Shown here: positions 23,226 through 34,772 of the stretch, one piece after another
Layout: each line of letters starts with the position of its first letter
How positions within the stretch are numbered: position 1 is the first letter of the stretch
From: Coremacera marginata
Lineage: Eukaryota; Arthropoda; Insecta; Diptera; Sciomyzidae
Reading direction: 5' to 3'
Assembly: GCA_914767935.1 (NCBI GenBank)
Contig: OU612045.1
Location: 135,638,680 to 135,702,679 of the forward strand
Length of the DNA: 64,000 nt
Notes under the pieces: generated by a model
Database searches by the model: none
What the model was told of the DNA's origin: nothing
The model's input: only the letters and a program-made list of their open reading frames with translations
Made by a program: the position numbers and the translations under genes

Positions 23226-23510
23226 TTGCGGCCGTGGCATACTGGTTGAGGTACGTGGCTTTTATGCGACAGAACCCAGGTTCAAATCCCATCTGACACG
23301 GATTGATGGCTCTCTGCTCCGTCAGCTCTCTGCAGACAATGGCAAACCTCAGAAAGTAAAAACTGCCATGAAAAGCTTCTTGAGAACATAAGCCGTTCGA
23401 AGTCAAAATGTTTGTGTTCAAACGTTTCACAATACGCTCAACACGATTGATCATAAGAAGCTCTGTCATAGTTCTTTCAAGGGCTGAAATGGCCATTCCG
23501 TCCTTTTTCC
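23226..23510 (+). mobile_element. tRNA-derived SINE, copy B
   Basis: Plus-strand copy of the family described at 11729. The A box is TGGCATACTGG (23235-23245) and the B box GGTTCAAATCC (23279-23289). The body includes GCAAACCTCAGAAAGTAAAA and CGAAGT, and ends with AAATGGCCATTCCG and a T-run. It is about 40 bp shorter than copy A. No clear target duplication was found. The 99-residue minus-strand open frame across it is a chance frame in the SINE. Confidence 0.85.
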
Positions 23511-26340
23511 GTAAAAAAATTCAATATTATTTCTATTGTTTTTATCAAAGCACTGGGTATTGTCTTTCTAAAGATACTTAAAGCTTGAAAATAAAGGTTG
23601 TATTGACAAATCAATGATTTTTCAAAAATTAAAAAACTTCACTTTTTCCTCCATTTTGAACAAATTTCTCATTCAATTATTTTTTTTTTATTTTTTTTAT
23701 AGCATTACTAAGTAAATAAGATACGTAACTTTCGTCGTTTGTGAGCTATTTAATATTTTTTTGTTAGGATTTATTTAATTGGGATTTATCTCGTTTTTTT
23801 AGGAGTTTTATCATAGTGAAATTTTGACCTATTTCATTTTCTTTTAGGAGTTACCTGATTCATTTTTGAACTTATTTAATTTTCTGATTTGGGAGTTTTT
23901 TAATTTTTTTATGACATTTCATTTGGTAGTTTTTGCACTGCTTCACATTTTATTTTTATAAAGATTACTTTCTGAAAAATATTCTGATAGGAATTTTCCA
24001 AAAAATGAATTCCTTATATTTTTAATTTAATCCTAAGACTTAAAAGCTGTAAGCCTCTGACGAAGAAATCTATTCCAGCTACACCTTTCGACCTCAAAAC
24101 TGGTGAATTTTTTGTGGAACTCTTTTTGAATGCAGGAATTGAGGATTTTCTGCTTTCTACGGTTCCTTGCATCCAAGTCATCTAAATAACTGAATCGTAA
24201 ATTTGCTAGTAAACATCAAAACTGAGATAATTGTGTCCTTTCTGTAAAAAATAGTAAAAAACAACAACATTACAACCACAACAACAGCAGAAATAGCAAA
24301 CATTCATAAGTAAATTTATTGCAAACAAGAAAAATGTCCGCAATAAGAATAAAATAGTGAACGCGATAGGACGAGCGGAGCAAAACTCTGTTCCAACAAC
24401 CAGCTACTACAACAACAAACTATATTTAGTACTCGTCCTCAGCAGTTATTATGGAAAAGTAGTCAAAAAGTAAAAAAAAAAAAGAATGGCAAAAACAAGA
24501 CAAAGCAAAGCAAGACAAAAAAAATGATGAAAGACAAACATGCGGCACAAGAATAGCGACAAACAGAGAAATAGACAGACAAGGACGAACCACAACAGCA
24601 ACATCAGCACATCAAGCGGTCATCCAGGCAGGCACCTTCACTGACAACCACCCAAAACTGTGCCAAGTATAAGAATGTCATGAGTGCCTTTTGGGTTGAT
24701 GGGTTGGCCGTCTGATGAGCTGTTGGACTTTTGGGTGAGTGCAGGCGCGGAGTCCGTCAGTCCAGAGCTTGGAATAAACAATATTTTTGCTGCCTTCGGA
24801 TTTTTGTAATTTAAGTTGAAGTTTGTTTTTGGCTAGGTTTCTATGAAGGCTCGAATTTATTGCTTCGTTCCTTGAATTGACGAAGTGTCCTTGTTTCGCT
24901 TATTGGTTTAGTTGTCGTTTTTATTGTTGTTGTAGTTGTTTGCAGAGTTGATGTCTTTTCGTTCAGTTTGACATTCCGCAGGACATTCCAGGAGGCTAGA
25001 GTCGGAAACATATTTTATTTCAGTTAATGACAACCGAAGTAAAAGCGCACATAAAATACCAAATTTATGTTACTTTATATTTGTTATTGTTGCTGATGTT
25101 GTTGGTGTTGCCTTTGTTGTACCACTCAAATCGTAGATTAAACAAGAATGAGAGTAAAACAAAAAACAAATAAAAGTGGATTGGAAATGAATAGTTCTCA
25201 TAAATTATCACAATTTATGAGAACATCCTGACCAACAAACCAAAAGAAATTTTTTATTATTGAATGCTCTTAAATTCGGATTGAAAAAAAGACTAAAGGA
25301 TTTGATATATAAAATATTCATTTGTAGTTAATATTTGTTGCTGTCATCAATAGTTAAATCGGTTAAATCGTTTATTTAAAAATTGCAAAAGTCGCCAAAA
25401 ATTGCAGCGGTATAATCAATCTTAGAAAATGATAAGCAAAAACTGAAGTCATCATCTCTTCAAAATTTAAAATAAAAATAAACCGGGTTTTTTTAGTCAT
25501 GAGTTTGTGAAAATCTGTAATTTTGGAAATATATCCGTATTCAATTTGGACTTAACTTTGGAATAATTTATGTCTGCCATTCCAATCGACTGAATTTTTG
25601 ACATGGTGACTCATCAATACATGAGGGCCTCGACATGGTGGCTCAAGGATGAGTAAAATTGTACAATCTTGATAGATGTTTTTACTCTAGAACGGCTGTT
25701 TTAGAAAAAAAAATTAATCAGAAAATTTTTACAGCGTTAAAAATATGTATACATTTTTCCAAATCTTATTCCAATACCTTTTGGCTGTGTTCAACAAATG
25801 TTATGATTCATATAAATCCTTTGGAAGAAACATGTGGAAACGATTATTCATAAAAGTTCAATAATGATAAAAACCTGTATAATAGTTTATGTTTGTAGTG
25901 GGCCCATGTGCACATGCATACTAAAAATGGGTGAAACCTCCCATAAAACTTTTATAAAGCAATTCAAAATAATTCAAAAATATGCCAAAAACCTTCGAAT
26001 ATAGAAACAGAGGAATAGCTACTACATATAGTAAAATATGTCTACAAGTTTATCTCAAATAGACAATATAAAACACAGGTGCGTCGTTGGACAAACGAGA
26101 GAAGCAAAGCGTTTTCGTAGTTGCATAGATTTGATAGCTTAATAGTTTTTTCTTTATAATAAAATAACTTTATATTATTAACTTTTAAATTAAGAAATTT
26201 AAAATAGCATAAAGTAAATTAAAAAAACATACGTTAATATTTACTCCAGTACTGTCCCACAGCTACTGGAGTAAATACTGTTTTCTTATCATAAAAAAAA
26301 ATTTAATATCAAAAAATAAAATTGAATATCAAACTATTAA
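23511..26340. other. Long non-coding stretch with a host-like centre
   Basis: No gene recognised. 23511-24180 is T-rich. 24240-25140 is less AT-biased, with CAA/AAC/GTT triplet-rich sequence characteristic of fly unique DNA. A 60-bp block at about 26068-26130 matches, in reverse, the interior of the hAT-type element at 59745-59805. A perfect short inverted repeat, ATTTACTCCAGTA...TACTGGAGTAAAT, lies at about 26238-26276. Confidence 0.45.
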
Positions 26341-26344
26341 AAAA

Positions 26345-26960
26345 CAAATGTTCACTCGCCGTAGGGATCGAACCCGTACCCACTGATTAAGATATCTTTA
26401 CACTATCCACCTATCAAAAAAGTCTTTGTTGCGCAGGGCTGTTGATTCAGTATTAAGTTGAACTGAAAATATGTTGCTGCATAGCAGAATAATCTGTTAA
26501 TAGATGGATGATTGTGTATTGACTATCTTAAAAAACTCACAGAAATTTGCTTCTACTTGCCACAAGATGTCACCAGCATCGGTGTGTTTTGTTTTTTGTA
26601 CATGTGAATGCGCGAAGTAAAACACCGATGCTGGTGACATCTTGTAGCAAGTAGAAGCAAATTTGTGTTAGTTTCTATCGGTGTTTTACTTCGCGCATTC
26701 ACATGTACAAAAACAAAACACACCGATGCTGGTGACATCTTATGGCAAGTAGAAGCAAATTTTTGTTAGTTTTGTAGTAAAGCCAATTCACAATCCGCTA
26801 TCTATTGATAGATTGCGACAATATATTGCAGCATAGCCTCTGTTATACTTAACGTGGAATCAACAACTCATTCTAACAATGCTTTGTGGCCTGGTGGATA
26901 ATGTATAGAACTCTTAATCATAGGGTACGAGTTCAATCCCGCGGCAGGCGAGAAAATATT
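26345..26960. repeat. 600-bp palindrome with a tRNA-like promoter in each arm
   Basis: The sequence is an inverted repeat centred near 26653. The inner arms, 26543-26628 and 26678-26763 (86 bp each), are almost identical as reverse complements, with about three differences and a 49-bp loop. The outer arms are more diverged. Each contains a Pol III-like B box: GTTCGATCC (minus strand, near 26366) and GTTCAATCC (plus strand, 26931-26939). An A-box-like TGGCCTGGTGG lies at 26887-26897, and a TAGGTGG lies at the mirror site. Transcription from both heads would run outward. A block of about 45 bp (GATGCTGGTGACATCTT onward) also appears in the loop as a direct copy. Confidence 0.8.
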
Positions 26961-27606
26961 TTTAATATATTGTATATATATTGCACATATACGTTACAGT
27001 GTGTGTGTTGAAGCAATTTTTTTTTACACTTAAAGTGAAAAGTTTGTTTCCTTTTTGAAAAATTTTATTTTATTTATTAAAACGTAATTGTTCTCGTTAA
27101 AAAATAAAAGTTAAAGAGCATCTTTATTTTATTATAATGAATTGTGTAGTGAAAAATCGCTCAAACAGTCATAAATTTAAGAAAAAATTCATTTTCTTTC
27201 ACAAGCGAGTTTTGCCATACCTGTGTATGTGTTTTAAACAGTGTTTTAAATGAAAACAAACGTTTTTTATATCAATTAAGTTTAAAAAAGTGGATTCTAA
27301 TTAGTTATCACCATTTTTCCAATTAGAAATATGTAAGAAGGTGAAAATAAAAGCCTAGCGTTTTGCTGCAATTTTTCATCAAGCAAGCCCCCCTCAGTAT
27401 ATTTCTGATAATTTTTATGAAAATGATTTTTTCGCTTGCCCAAGAAAGCTTTTCTTCGCGTATGCTGTACCGCATCTAGAAGTTGTAGTGGAATGTAATA
27501 AAAATATGAAAAGAGAAATTCAAAATTAAATAAACATTAAAAGTTTTATTTTTATGTATATAGCCCCATTATCATAAGAGAAAATAAAAGTCAACTCTAA
27601 ATTTAG
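26961..27606. other. AT-rich stretch without recognisable feature
   Basis: A TATATATTG-type tract near 26965-26985 and poly(A/T) runs; no gene. Confidence 0.45.
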
Positions 27607-27801
27607 TGCAAGCTATTTGACAAAGAATCTAATTTGAAAACACTTTCTGAACTAATATCTGTAATATCAGCTCTTAATACTCTAGCAGCAGTAAAATTTA
27701 CTGCAACTCCATCGAATGTAGCACCAATTACCTCAGCTCCTGTTGCTAAAAAAACCTTCCAAGCACTGCTTGTTCATATTTACTTTTTGATTCGAATCTA
27801 A
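27607..27801 (+). pseudogene. Short open segment, possible coding relic
   Basis: An open frame of about 64 codons without an ATG start reads KLFDKESNLKTLSELISVIS and then ALNTLAAVKFTATPSNVAPI. It has a more protein-like composition (Ala, Ser, Thr, Val) than the lysine/asparagine/isoleucine-rich chance frames of this window. It could be a fragment of a retroelement ORF1 or of a host exon. I cannot name a family. Confidence 0.22.
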
Positions 27802-27892
27802 ACACGTTATTCACACACGTTATTCACAGCATGGTTCACACACTGTATGTGTGGGCAATACCATTTCGTTATATTTAACTTCTTTGAATTTA

Positions 27893-28333
27893 CCCTATAG
27901 GAACAAACTAACTTGTTTTTAAAAACCACTAATTAAAAAACTAATTTAAAATAAACTAGTATATTAACTACTTTGAATTATATTAAGGCGGCGACTACTC
28001 TGATTTTGACATGTTTTAATTGCAAATTTTTATTAGATTACAAGTTTATATATATTTAACCATGTTATTTCATCAATTATTTTGTACTTTAGGCCATCAG
28101 TAACAGTTTTCAATTGGGTATTTTAAAGTAATTAAAAAAATAATTTATATATAACTAATTTAACAAGTAGTTGAAAATATATGCAGGCGAAAGTCAATTG
28201 ACTTATTTAGCGGACATCACCATACAAAATATGTTAGTTCGTTCTATGGAAAAAAGTCAGAATTTCAACTAGTTGTGGTTGACAAAAAACTACTTTATCA
28301 ACTACTTTTAAATTAGTTGATTTTCCTGCAGGG
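27893..28333. mobile_element. Candidate MITE (441 bp), CCCTATAGGAA ends
   Basis: The left end CCCTATAGGAACAAACTAA and the right end (reverse complement CCCTGCAGGAAAATCAACTA) form imperfect inverted repeats. TA lies outside both (27891-27892 and 28334-28335). The interior contains many AACTA/TAGTT blocks and no ORF. The superfamily is undecided; the TA duplication is compatible with Tc1/mariner-type or hAT-unrelated MITEs. Confidence 0.55.
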
Positions 28334-28559
28334 TAAAAACCAACAATTTACTAAAATGAAAAATTACATTTGTGAAACTGTGAAGATGATTTGATCATCA
28401 TGGTAAATGAGTTTATGTTCAAATTGCTCAAATCAATAAAATTTAAATGTTTCTCTAAGACAATATAGTTAAATAATCTAATATAAAAAGTCTCGTGTCA
28501 CAATGTTTGTGGCCGAACTCCTCTGAAACGGTTCGACCGATTTTATGAAATTTTCTTTG

Positions 28560-29400
28560 TATATTTGGTAGGTATGGGAATAGATTATAAAGTACTTTTC
28601 ACCCTCCTTTGCAAAACGCGCGTGGCTTCGCCCATTCAAGCCAAATTTTTGATATCGAATAGCTATGGAAGAAAAAGTCACAGAACATTGAAACTCAGAA
28701 TGGAGTTACCACTTGGTGATGTCTTTCTAATAGAAGACTTGGAAGGGCGTTGGACTAGGGGGTGTGGCTCCACCCATATTAGCAAAATTTTTGATATCGA
28801 ATAGCTACGGAAATACAAGACACATTACATTGAAACTCGGAATGGAGCTCCCAACTGATAATGCCTTTCTAATAGAAAACTTGGATGGTTATTGGACGAG
28901 GGGGTCTGGCTCCGCCCATATTACCCAAATTTTTGATATTAAATAGCGTTGGAAGTAAAAATCACAGAAAATTGATACTTAGAATGGATTTATGACTTGG
29001 TGATACCTTTCTAATAGAAAACTTGGACGAGAGTTGTACAAGCCGGTGTGGCTCCGCCCATACCAGCCACATTTTAGATATCGAATAACTATGGAAGTAA
29101 AAATCACAGAACATTTATACTCAGAATGCAGTTTCCAAGTGTGTGGTGATGTCTTTTTAATAGAAAACTTGAACGGGCATTGGACAAGGGGGTGTGGCTT
29201 TGCCCATATAAGCATTATTTTTGATATTGAATAGCTTTGAAAGTAAAAGTCACAGAACAGTGAAACTCAAAATAGTTTCCACTTGGTTATGTCTTTCTAA
29301 TAGAATACTTGGACGGGCATTGGACAAGGGGGTGTGGCTTCGCCCTTGTAAGCCAAATTTTTGATATCGCATAGCTTTGAAAATAAAAATCACAGAACAT
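28560..29400 (+). repeat. 142-bp minisatellite inside Helitron B
   Basis: The marker GGTGTGGCT recurs near 28620, 28761, 28903, 29045, 29191 and 29331, a period of 140-146 bp. Each unit has TTTTTGATATCGAATAGCT, ACAGAACATTGAAACTC, GATGTCTTTCTAATAGAA, ACTTGGACGGGCATTGGAC and AAGGGGGTGTGGCTCCGCCC. Open frames across it are repeat artefacts. Confidence 0.88.
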
Positions 29401-29509
29401 TGAAACTCATAATAGAGTTTATTAATAAAAAGTTAATAAATAAAAATAAATAAAAAAATATATAAAAAAAAATTATAAAAAAAAAATTTCTACCTATATA
29501 TACAGAACA

Positions 29510-30650
29510 GGTTATTCAATAAGTCCGTAGGATAAGTAAGAAAAAAACAAAATTTTAATAAAATTCGATTATATTATTCAACATAGTTGCCTTCGAGAGC
29601 GATACAACGAATATAGAGATTTTCCATCTTTTCGATACCACTTTTATAGTACGATTTCTCTTTCTCGTCAAAATAGGCCTCAGTTTCAGCGATTACCTCA
29701 TCATTGGACTTGCTGGAATTGCTTTCCAACAAGCATTCTCTTGAAATCTGAAAACAGGAAAAAGTCGCTAAGGCTAAATCTGGAGAATACGGTGGGTGGG
29801 TAAGCAATTCTAAGCCCAATTCATTCAATTTTGTCATCGTTTTCAACGATTTGTGACACGGTGCATTGTCTTGGTGAAACAACACTTTTTTCTTTTCAAT
29901 CGATCCAAAAGTGCACAGTAATAGTCGTTGTTCATGGTGGTTCCCTTTTGGAGATAGTCGATGAATATTATTCCTTTCGCATCCCAATATACAGACGCCA
30001 TCACCTTAAAAGCCGACTGTTGGGTCTTTGCTCGTTTGGATTCATCGACTGCTGCTCACTCAGCTGACTGTCTTTTGGATTCTGGTGTGTAATAGTGAAG
30101 CCATGTTTCATACATTGTCACATATCGACGAGATTAGTTGCTTTTGGTCGACTATGAGCTCACGCGGCACCCACTTTGCACATAGCTTTCGCATATCCAA
30201 ATGTTCATGTAAAATGGTAGAAACTAGCTCGTGCACCTTCAATTTGCGATCGTTCATAACGAATTTGTGGATTTTTTTGATGTTTTGTGGAATAACAGTC
30301 TGATTTGGGCGTCCACTGCGCTCTGCATCATTTGTGCTGGTACGACCAAGTTTAAATTCAGCAAATCCACTTTTCTACCATTTGTCTCGATGGAGCTGAG
30401 TCCGGATAATGTTTATCAAGCCATTGTTTGGTTTCCACTGTATTTTTTTTTATCAAATATCATTGCTTTATCAAAAATCGAAATTCACTTTTTTCCAATT
30501 TTTTTTTTTTTCAATAACAATATTCATCAATTGTCAGATTGTTGTCCAATTTTTATACGTATCGTTTGAAGGTTGGTACTAAATAAAAATCATATGGAAA
30601 AAAAAATCTAGTAACGCCATCCATGTGTCATCCTATGAACTTTTTAAGCG
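29510..30650 (-). pseudogene. irritans-type mariner, decayed
   Basis: Minus-strand mariner. The right end (reverse complement TACGCTTAAAAAGTTCATAG then GAT) and left end (TTATTCAATAAGTCCGTAGG then AT) are diverged terminal inverted repeats. The transposase is broken. A 137-codon segment at 29987-29574 carries EKKKVLFHQDNAPCHKSLKT (second catalytic Asp), HPPYSPDLALATFSCF (third Asp) and the C-terminus YIRCIALEGNYVE, characteristic of the irritans subfamily. N-terminal pieces, including WVPRELIVDQ- and MYETWLHYYTPES-like blocks, are spread over other frames up to about 30450. It inserted into the Helitron and is younger than it. Confidence 0.88.
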
Positions 30651-30943
30651 TACTGTCATCTGATAATTTTGATCGTATGAGACTAAAATTTAGTAACACC
30701 CACTTTTTTAGAAACCATTAAAATTGTACATGCTTTGATAGTAAAATACCACGCTTGGTATGTAGGATCTATTGACCCAAGCGGCAGTCATTGTAAATGC
30801 AAGTGTGGGCAATTAATAAATTACCATCAAACTAACAGCCACACACAACAATAATTGGATAAGGGTGTGGTCTCTCTATAAGCCCATTTTTTCAGGGGTT
30901 TAGCGCGGAGCGCAGCGAACCGCGCCGGGTATTAATAGCTAGT

Positions 30944-31251
30944 AAGTTTTTAATAACTTCAAATTTATTTCAGGTCAAATAAGAATGGAACACCAAGAAG
31001 AACACAGCAAAAAAATGTACAAGCAAGTCAGACGCTTCGTTCTCTAGTTATGGAATTAGTTCAATTTCACGACTTTGTTTTATATATATATAAGCCAACT
31101 AATGTAGTGTTTCAAAATGTTATTTTGAATTTTCATTAGATGAAAATGTTTTTAAGAGTATGCTTTTGATGAAATTTCAAAAAGCATCAATCAGTTTGCT
31201 TTCTGTTTGCTTTGCTTTGTAAGCAATATTAGCACAATCATTAAATTAAAA
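30944..31251. other. Spacer between Helitrons
   Basis: AT-rich; a TATATATATA tract near 31081-31091. No feature recognised. Confidence 0.45.
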
Positions 31252-32480
31252 CTAGCTGAATACCCGGCTTAACTCGGGAGTTGATATAAATAATTTTCGA
31301 TTTTATTCGTCAATTTGAAAAAAATTTTTCACAAACTTTAGAAGGAATTTTGTGTAAATCTTTCAAACCGGTAATTTCGGCGAAATGAACAAAATGTAGC
31401 TTCAACATCTGAAAATTATGAGAAAAAGTTGAGGAAATCGTGATTTGTGTGTGCGCGCTGCCGATTGCTTGCAAAAATATATTTTCAAGATTTATATTGT
31501 ATCGATTGCAAATTTTTGAAAAAATCAGAGCAAAAACGAATTCTTGGGAATTCACGAGGAAACTAGACAAAAATTAAATAAGCATTGAAAATAGAAATTG
31601 AAATGTCAAAACAACGCCAATTTACGGCGCAACTGACTTGCGCATGTATTGATGCGTACTCAAATACCACAGAATTCGGCATCAGCTATCCTGATTTGCG
31701 AAAAAGAAAGTGGAATATAAATACACATAAAGAAGAAAAAAAGATATTTATCACCCTTCGCGCTTTGCTACGCCTTACTGTATTTTGTAGAACAGCGCCC
31801 TCTGGGGTTCAAGAAATAGCAAAATACATAGCGCCAAAAGACTCACCGCACCCGAACACCACTTATAAAAATAATGCTTATCGGATGAGTTGTTTTGAGT
31901 TTTTTTCGGTATTTGTACAACAGCGCCCTCTGGTTTTAAGGATAGAATGAAAAAAAAAACCGCAAAAGCCCTTTCCATACTCAATAATCAAATCTTATAT
32001 TTCCGATATACACATTTTTATCTAAATCGGATGAGCGGTTTTTGAGTGTTTCACGATTTCTTAAGTGATTTGCACTACAGCACCATCTGGTGTTTAATAG
32101 CTCAAATAGCGCAGAAAAAAAGTCCAAGATACCCACCGTATCCGAAAACTTAAATGTAAAAATTTTCCCGCAAATCGGATGTACAGCTAGGAGTTTTTCA
32201 ACATTTCTAAAACATTTGTACTGCAGTGCCCTCTGGTGTTCAATATAGAACAAAATAAATAAGTCATAAAAACTACCGTACCCGAAAACCCTTAAATACA
32301 AATTTTCATGTAAATAGGATGAATGGTTTCGGAAACAAGCTATAATAACAAAACCCGTGGAACCCTATCGCAGCGCCACCTACCGGGTCCAATTGCGAAT
32401 CTGTACCATCCAGGGATCCACTTAAGCACACACAAACCGTTTCATCAAAATCGGTGCAGGTTTTTTAAGAAAAACTGAGA
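31252..32480 (-). mobile_element. Helitron family A, copy 1 (5'-truncated)
   Basis: Minus-strand 3' end: hairpin CCCGAGTTAAGCCGGG, TATTCAG and CTAG next to T (plus strand A at 31251). The body includes the 3' unique region (GCGCATGTATTGATGCGTAC, near 31638) and about four minisatellite units with AGCGCCCTCTGG-type blocks (31793, 31919, 32080, 32223), plus CAGCGCCACCTACCGGGTCC at 32371. Similarity stops near 32480, after ATCAAAATCGGTGCAG; the 5' part present in the 51-55 kb copies is absent. No protein is encoded. Confidence 0.82.
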
Positions 32481-34772
32481 TAATAATTAATTAATTAATT
32501 TACTTAATGACGCAAAAGTTTGAACATTTTCAACACAAATTTATAAAACTTCTCTTTAACAATTAAATAATTGTATAGTCAAATCAAAAATTTACTTTTG
32601 TTATAAAACTTTGGTAAAATAAAATTTATCGCAAGAAGTTTGTATAATAAAGAACCATTTTGAATTATGAATTTTGAAGCTCAAATAATTCCTGATATCC
32701 GAAAAAATATAAATTTTAAATTGTGCCTCGAACGAATATAATTTTATAAATTGTAGTGTTTTCATGCAATTTCTAAGTTTATTAAAGCATTACCACATTA
32801 CCACATTATGGGGTTACCACATAGGTATTCTACGTAAAGCGGATAACTAAAAAGTTTGCTCATTCTATTTTATTGGTTGCTTGGTGTGTTAGATATTTTT
32901 TTCCTGTGCTAAGTTCTTTCCAAATTACAGGCTTCGGAAAATCACCTTAAATCTAAATATGCTTTTTTTCGAAAAAATTTCTCAATAAAAAAATAGTTTT
33001 AAAAAATTGTGCATAGTCCAATTCTACGGGCGATTTGATGATTTTCTGAATTATGTTACCAAATTTTCATAAGAAAAATTGGCAACTGCATTTTTTCAAA
33101 CTTCGGCATTTTTAAAATTTTTTCAAAAAAACTTTAAGTATTTATTTCTGTTTCGCAAATAATTTACATTTAAGTCCAAGTTCTTAAACATTTTAAAAAA
33201 GTAACTGCTTAGTTCTTTTTATATAAATTTATGCAGATGTGTTATGGTTTTCAAAAAGGGCCTTATTTTGATATGATAACGAAATAAGATATTGGTTATT
33301 AGTTATTGATTCTGTGCAAAGAACAGTTTTCAAATAACGGGTTTTGTAAAATTATCTAAAATTTATATAGGACCATTATCGGAGACGATTTCTCTACTCA
33401 AAAAATTTTATAAAAAAAAAATAAAGTAATTGTTATTGGGAATTGGATGATTTTGTCAGTCATGATATCAAACTTTTATGAGAAAATGGAACAGTTAAAT
33501 TTTCAAAGATCTGATATTTCAAGAAAAGTAATATTTTGGCTTTTTACGATTACTCGAACTAGGCTTCACAAAGGTCCAAATACTTGTACACAAGCTAGAG
33601 AGCTTTTCATTTAAGGTATAGTATACGTGTAACAACCAAAACAAAGCAGCTTTCTTAAAAAAATTTTTTTAGATACAAGGAGCTATTATTTTTTTTCAAA
33701 TTTATACAGCTTATTGTACATAAAAAGTACTTTATAAAAATTTTTGAAAATAATATTCAGGCTTTTATATAGAGGGTGCTGAAAATGACAAATAAAAAAA
33801 GACATACAAAACAGTTCGATGGATATCGCCTTTCCCATGCATCTGAAACAAAAAACTCGAATGTTATTTTAAAGTACAGACCATTAATTTAGCATTCCTC
33901 CCAACGCACGACCCCCGGGGGATTTTTTTTCAATTATGGCGAAAGTTAAAGTAAAATATTAAAAAAAAAACAAAAAATAGGAGGTACTTGAATTTAGAGG
34001 GGAATCCGTAAAGGATAAAATTTCAAACAAAATGCAAAAAGATTCATTGAAATTGAATCAACAGATTTGGAGTTGTCTATCGAACCGTTTTAAAAAAACT
34101 AGTTTCGAGGAAATCGCGTTTACAGCTTTTGTTTTTCGAATTTTGCATATATTTTACCTTAACCTTATTTTTATTTAATCTGCAATGCCAGGTATTGTTT
34201 TAAGAACATTTATCTATATTCTAGAAACTATGAAGAACATATTATGCAAGCAAAATAAATTTTTTTTTTTAAATTTACACCTTAACACATTGTGCACACC
34301 ACCTGGACTAGTTTCCAATTGACATCGTCGTTTGCTTAAATTTTGAAAATCAAAATAGTTTTTTAAAAGATTTATTGCCGAAAAAATTATTTCGAACAAT
34401 TCAAGTTGTTAATTAGCTTGTAATGCAATTTTGCAGAAATGACATCAAAAAATTCTCCCCATATTTGCACAATTGCATGTTCTTGCGGGAGAGGCAACTT
34501 CACCTTCTTGTTTGCTATTTTATTATATATAAATTTTTTTCTGATTGAAAATTTCAAATTTATGTCAAATTTATAAACTTCTTTCAGATTTAGGTGTGTT
34601 TAGTAAGCAAAGAAAAAGCTTTTCTGGCATTTTCTGGCGTTAGCAAGAACTTAAATGAACTGAAGAATGTTTTTTGAACGCGTTTAATAATTTAACTCGT
34701 TTCTATTTCAACAACAATTGGACACATTTTACTTCATAAAAACTTCATTTGAGAACTTGTTTTTCGATTATA
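32481..34772. other. Long AT-rich stretch without recognisable feature
   Basis: Dominated by A/T homopolymers; no gene or transposon boundary recognised. It probably holds old decayed repeats. Confidence 0.45.

Larger units (their letters stand above)
28477..30942 (+). mobile_element. Non-autonomous Helitron, family B (2.47 kb, with nested mariner)
   Basis: The 5' end is TCTAATATAAAAAGTCTCGT after an A. The 3' end is a GCGCGG...CCGCGC hairpin (about 30903-30924), then CGGGTATTAATAG and CTAG before a T. These are the classical TC, hairpin and CTRR termini at an A^T site. After a leader of about 80 bp comes a minisatellite of about six units (28560-29400, period near 142 bp). A mariner (29510-30650) splits the body. 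Without the mariner the Helitron is about 1.3 kb and encodes no Rep/helicase. A short relative lies at 6879-7203. Confidence 0.85.

Noticed and set aside
26886..26945. tRNA gene in the right arm of the palindrome
   Set aside because: The B-box-like and A-box-like sequences are present, but no complete cloverleaf could be drawn and a mirrored copy exists. Treated as a tRNA-like repeat.
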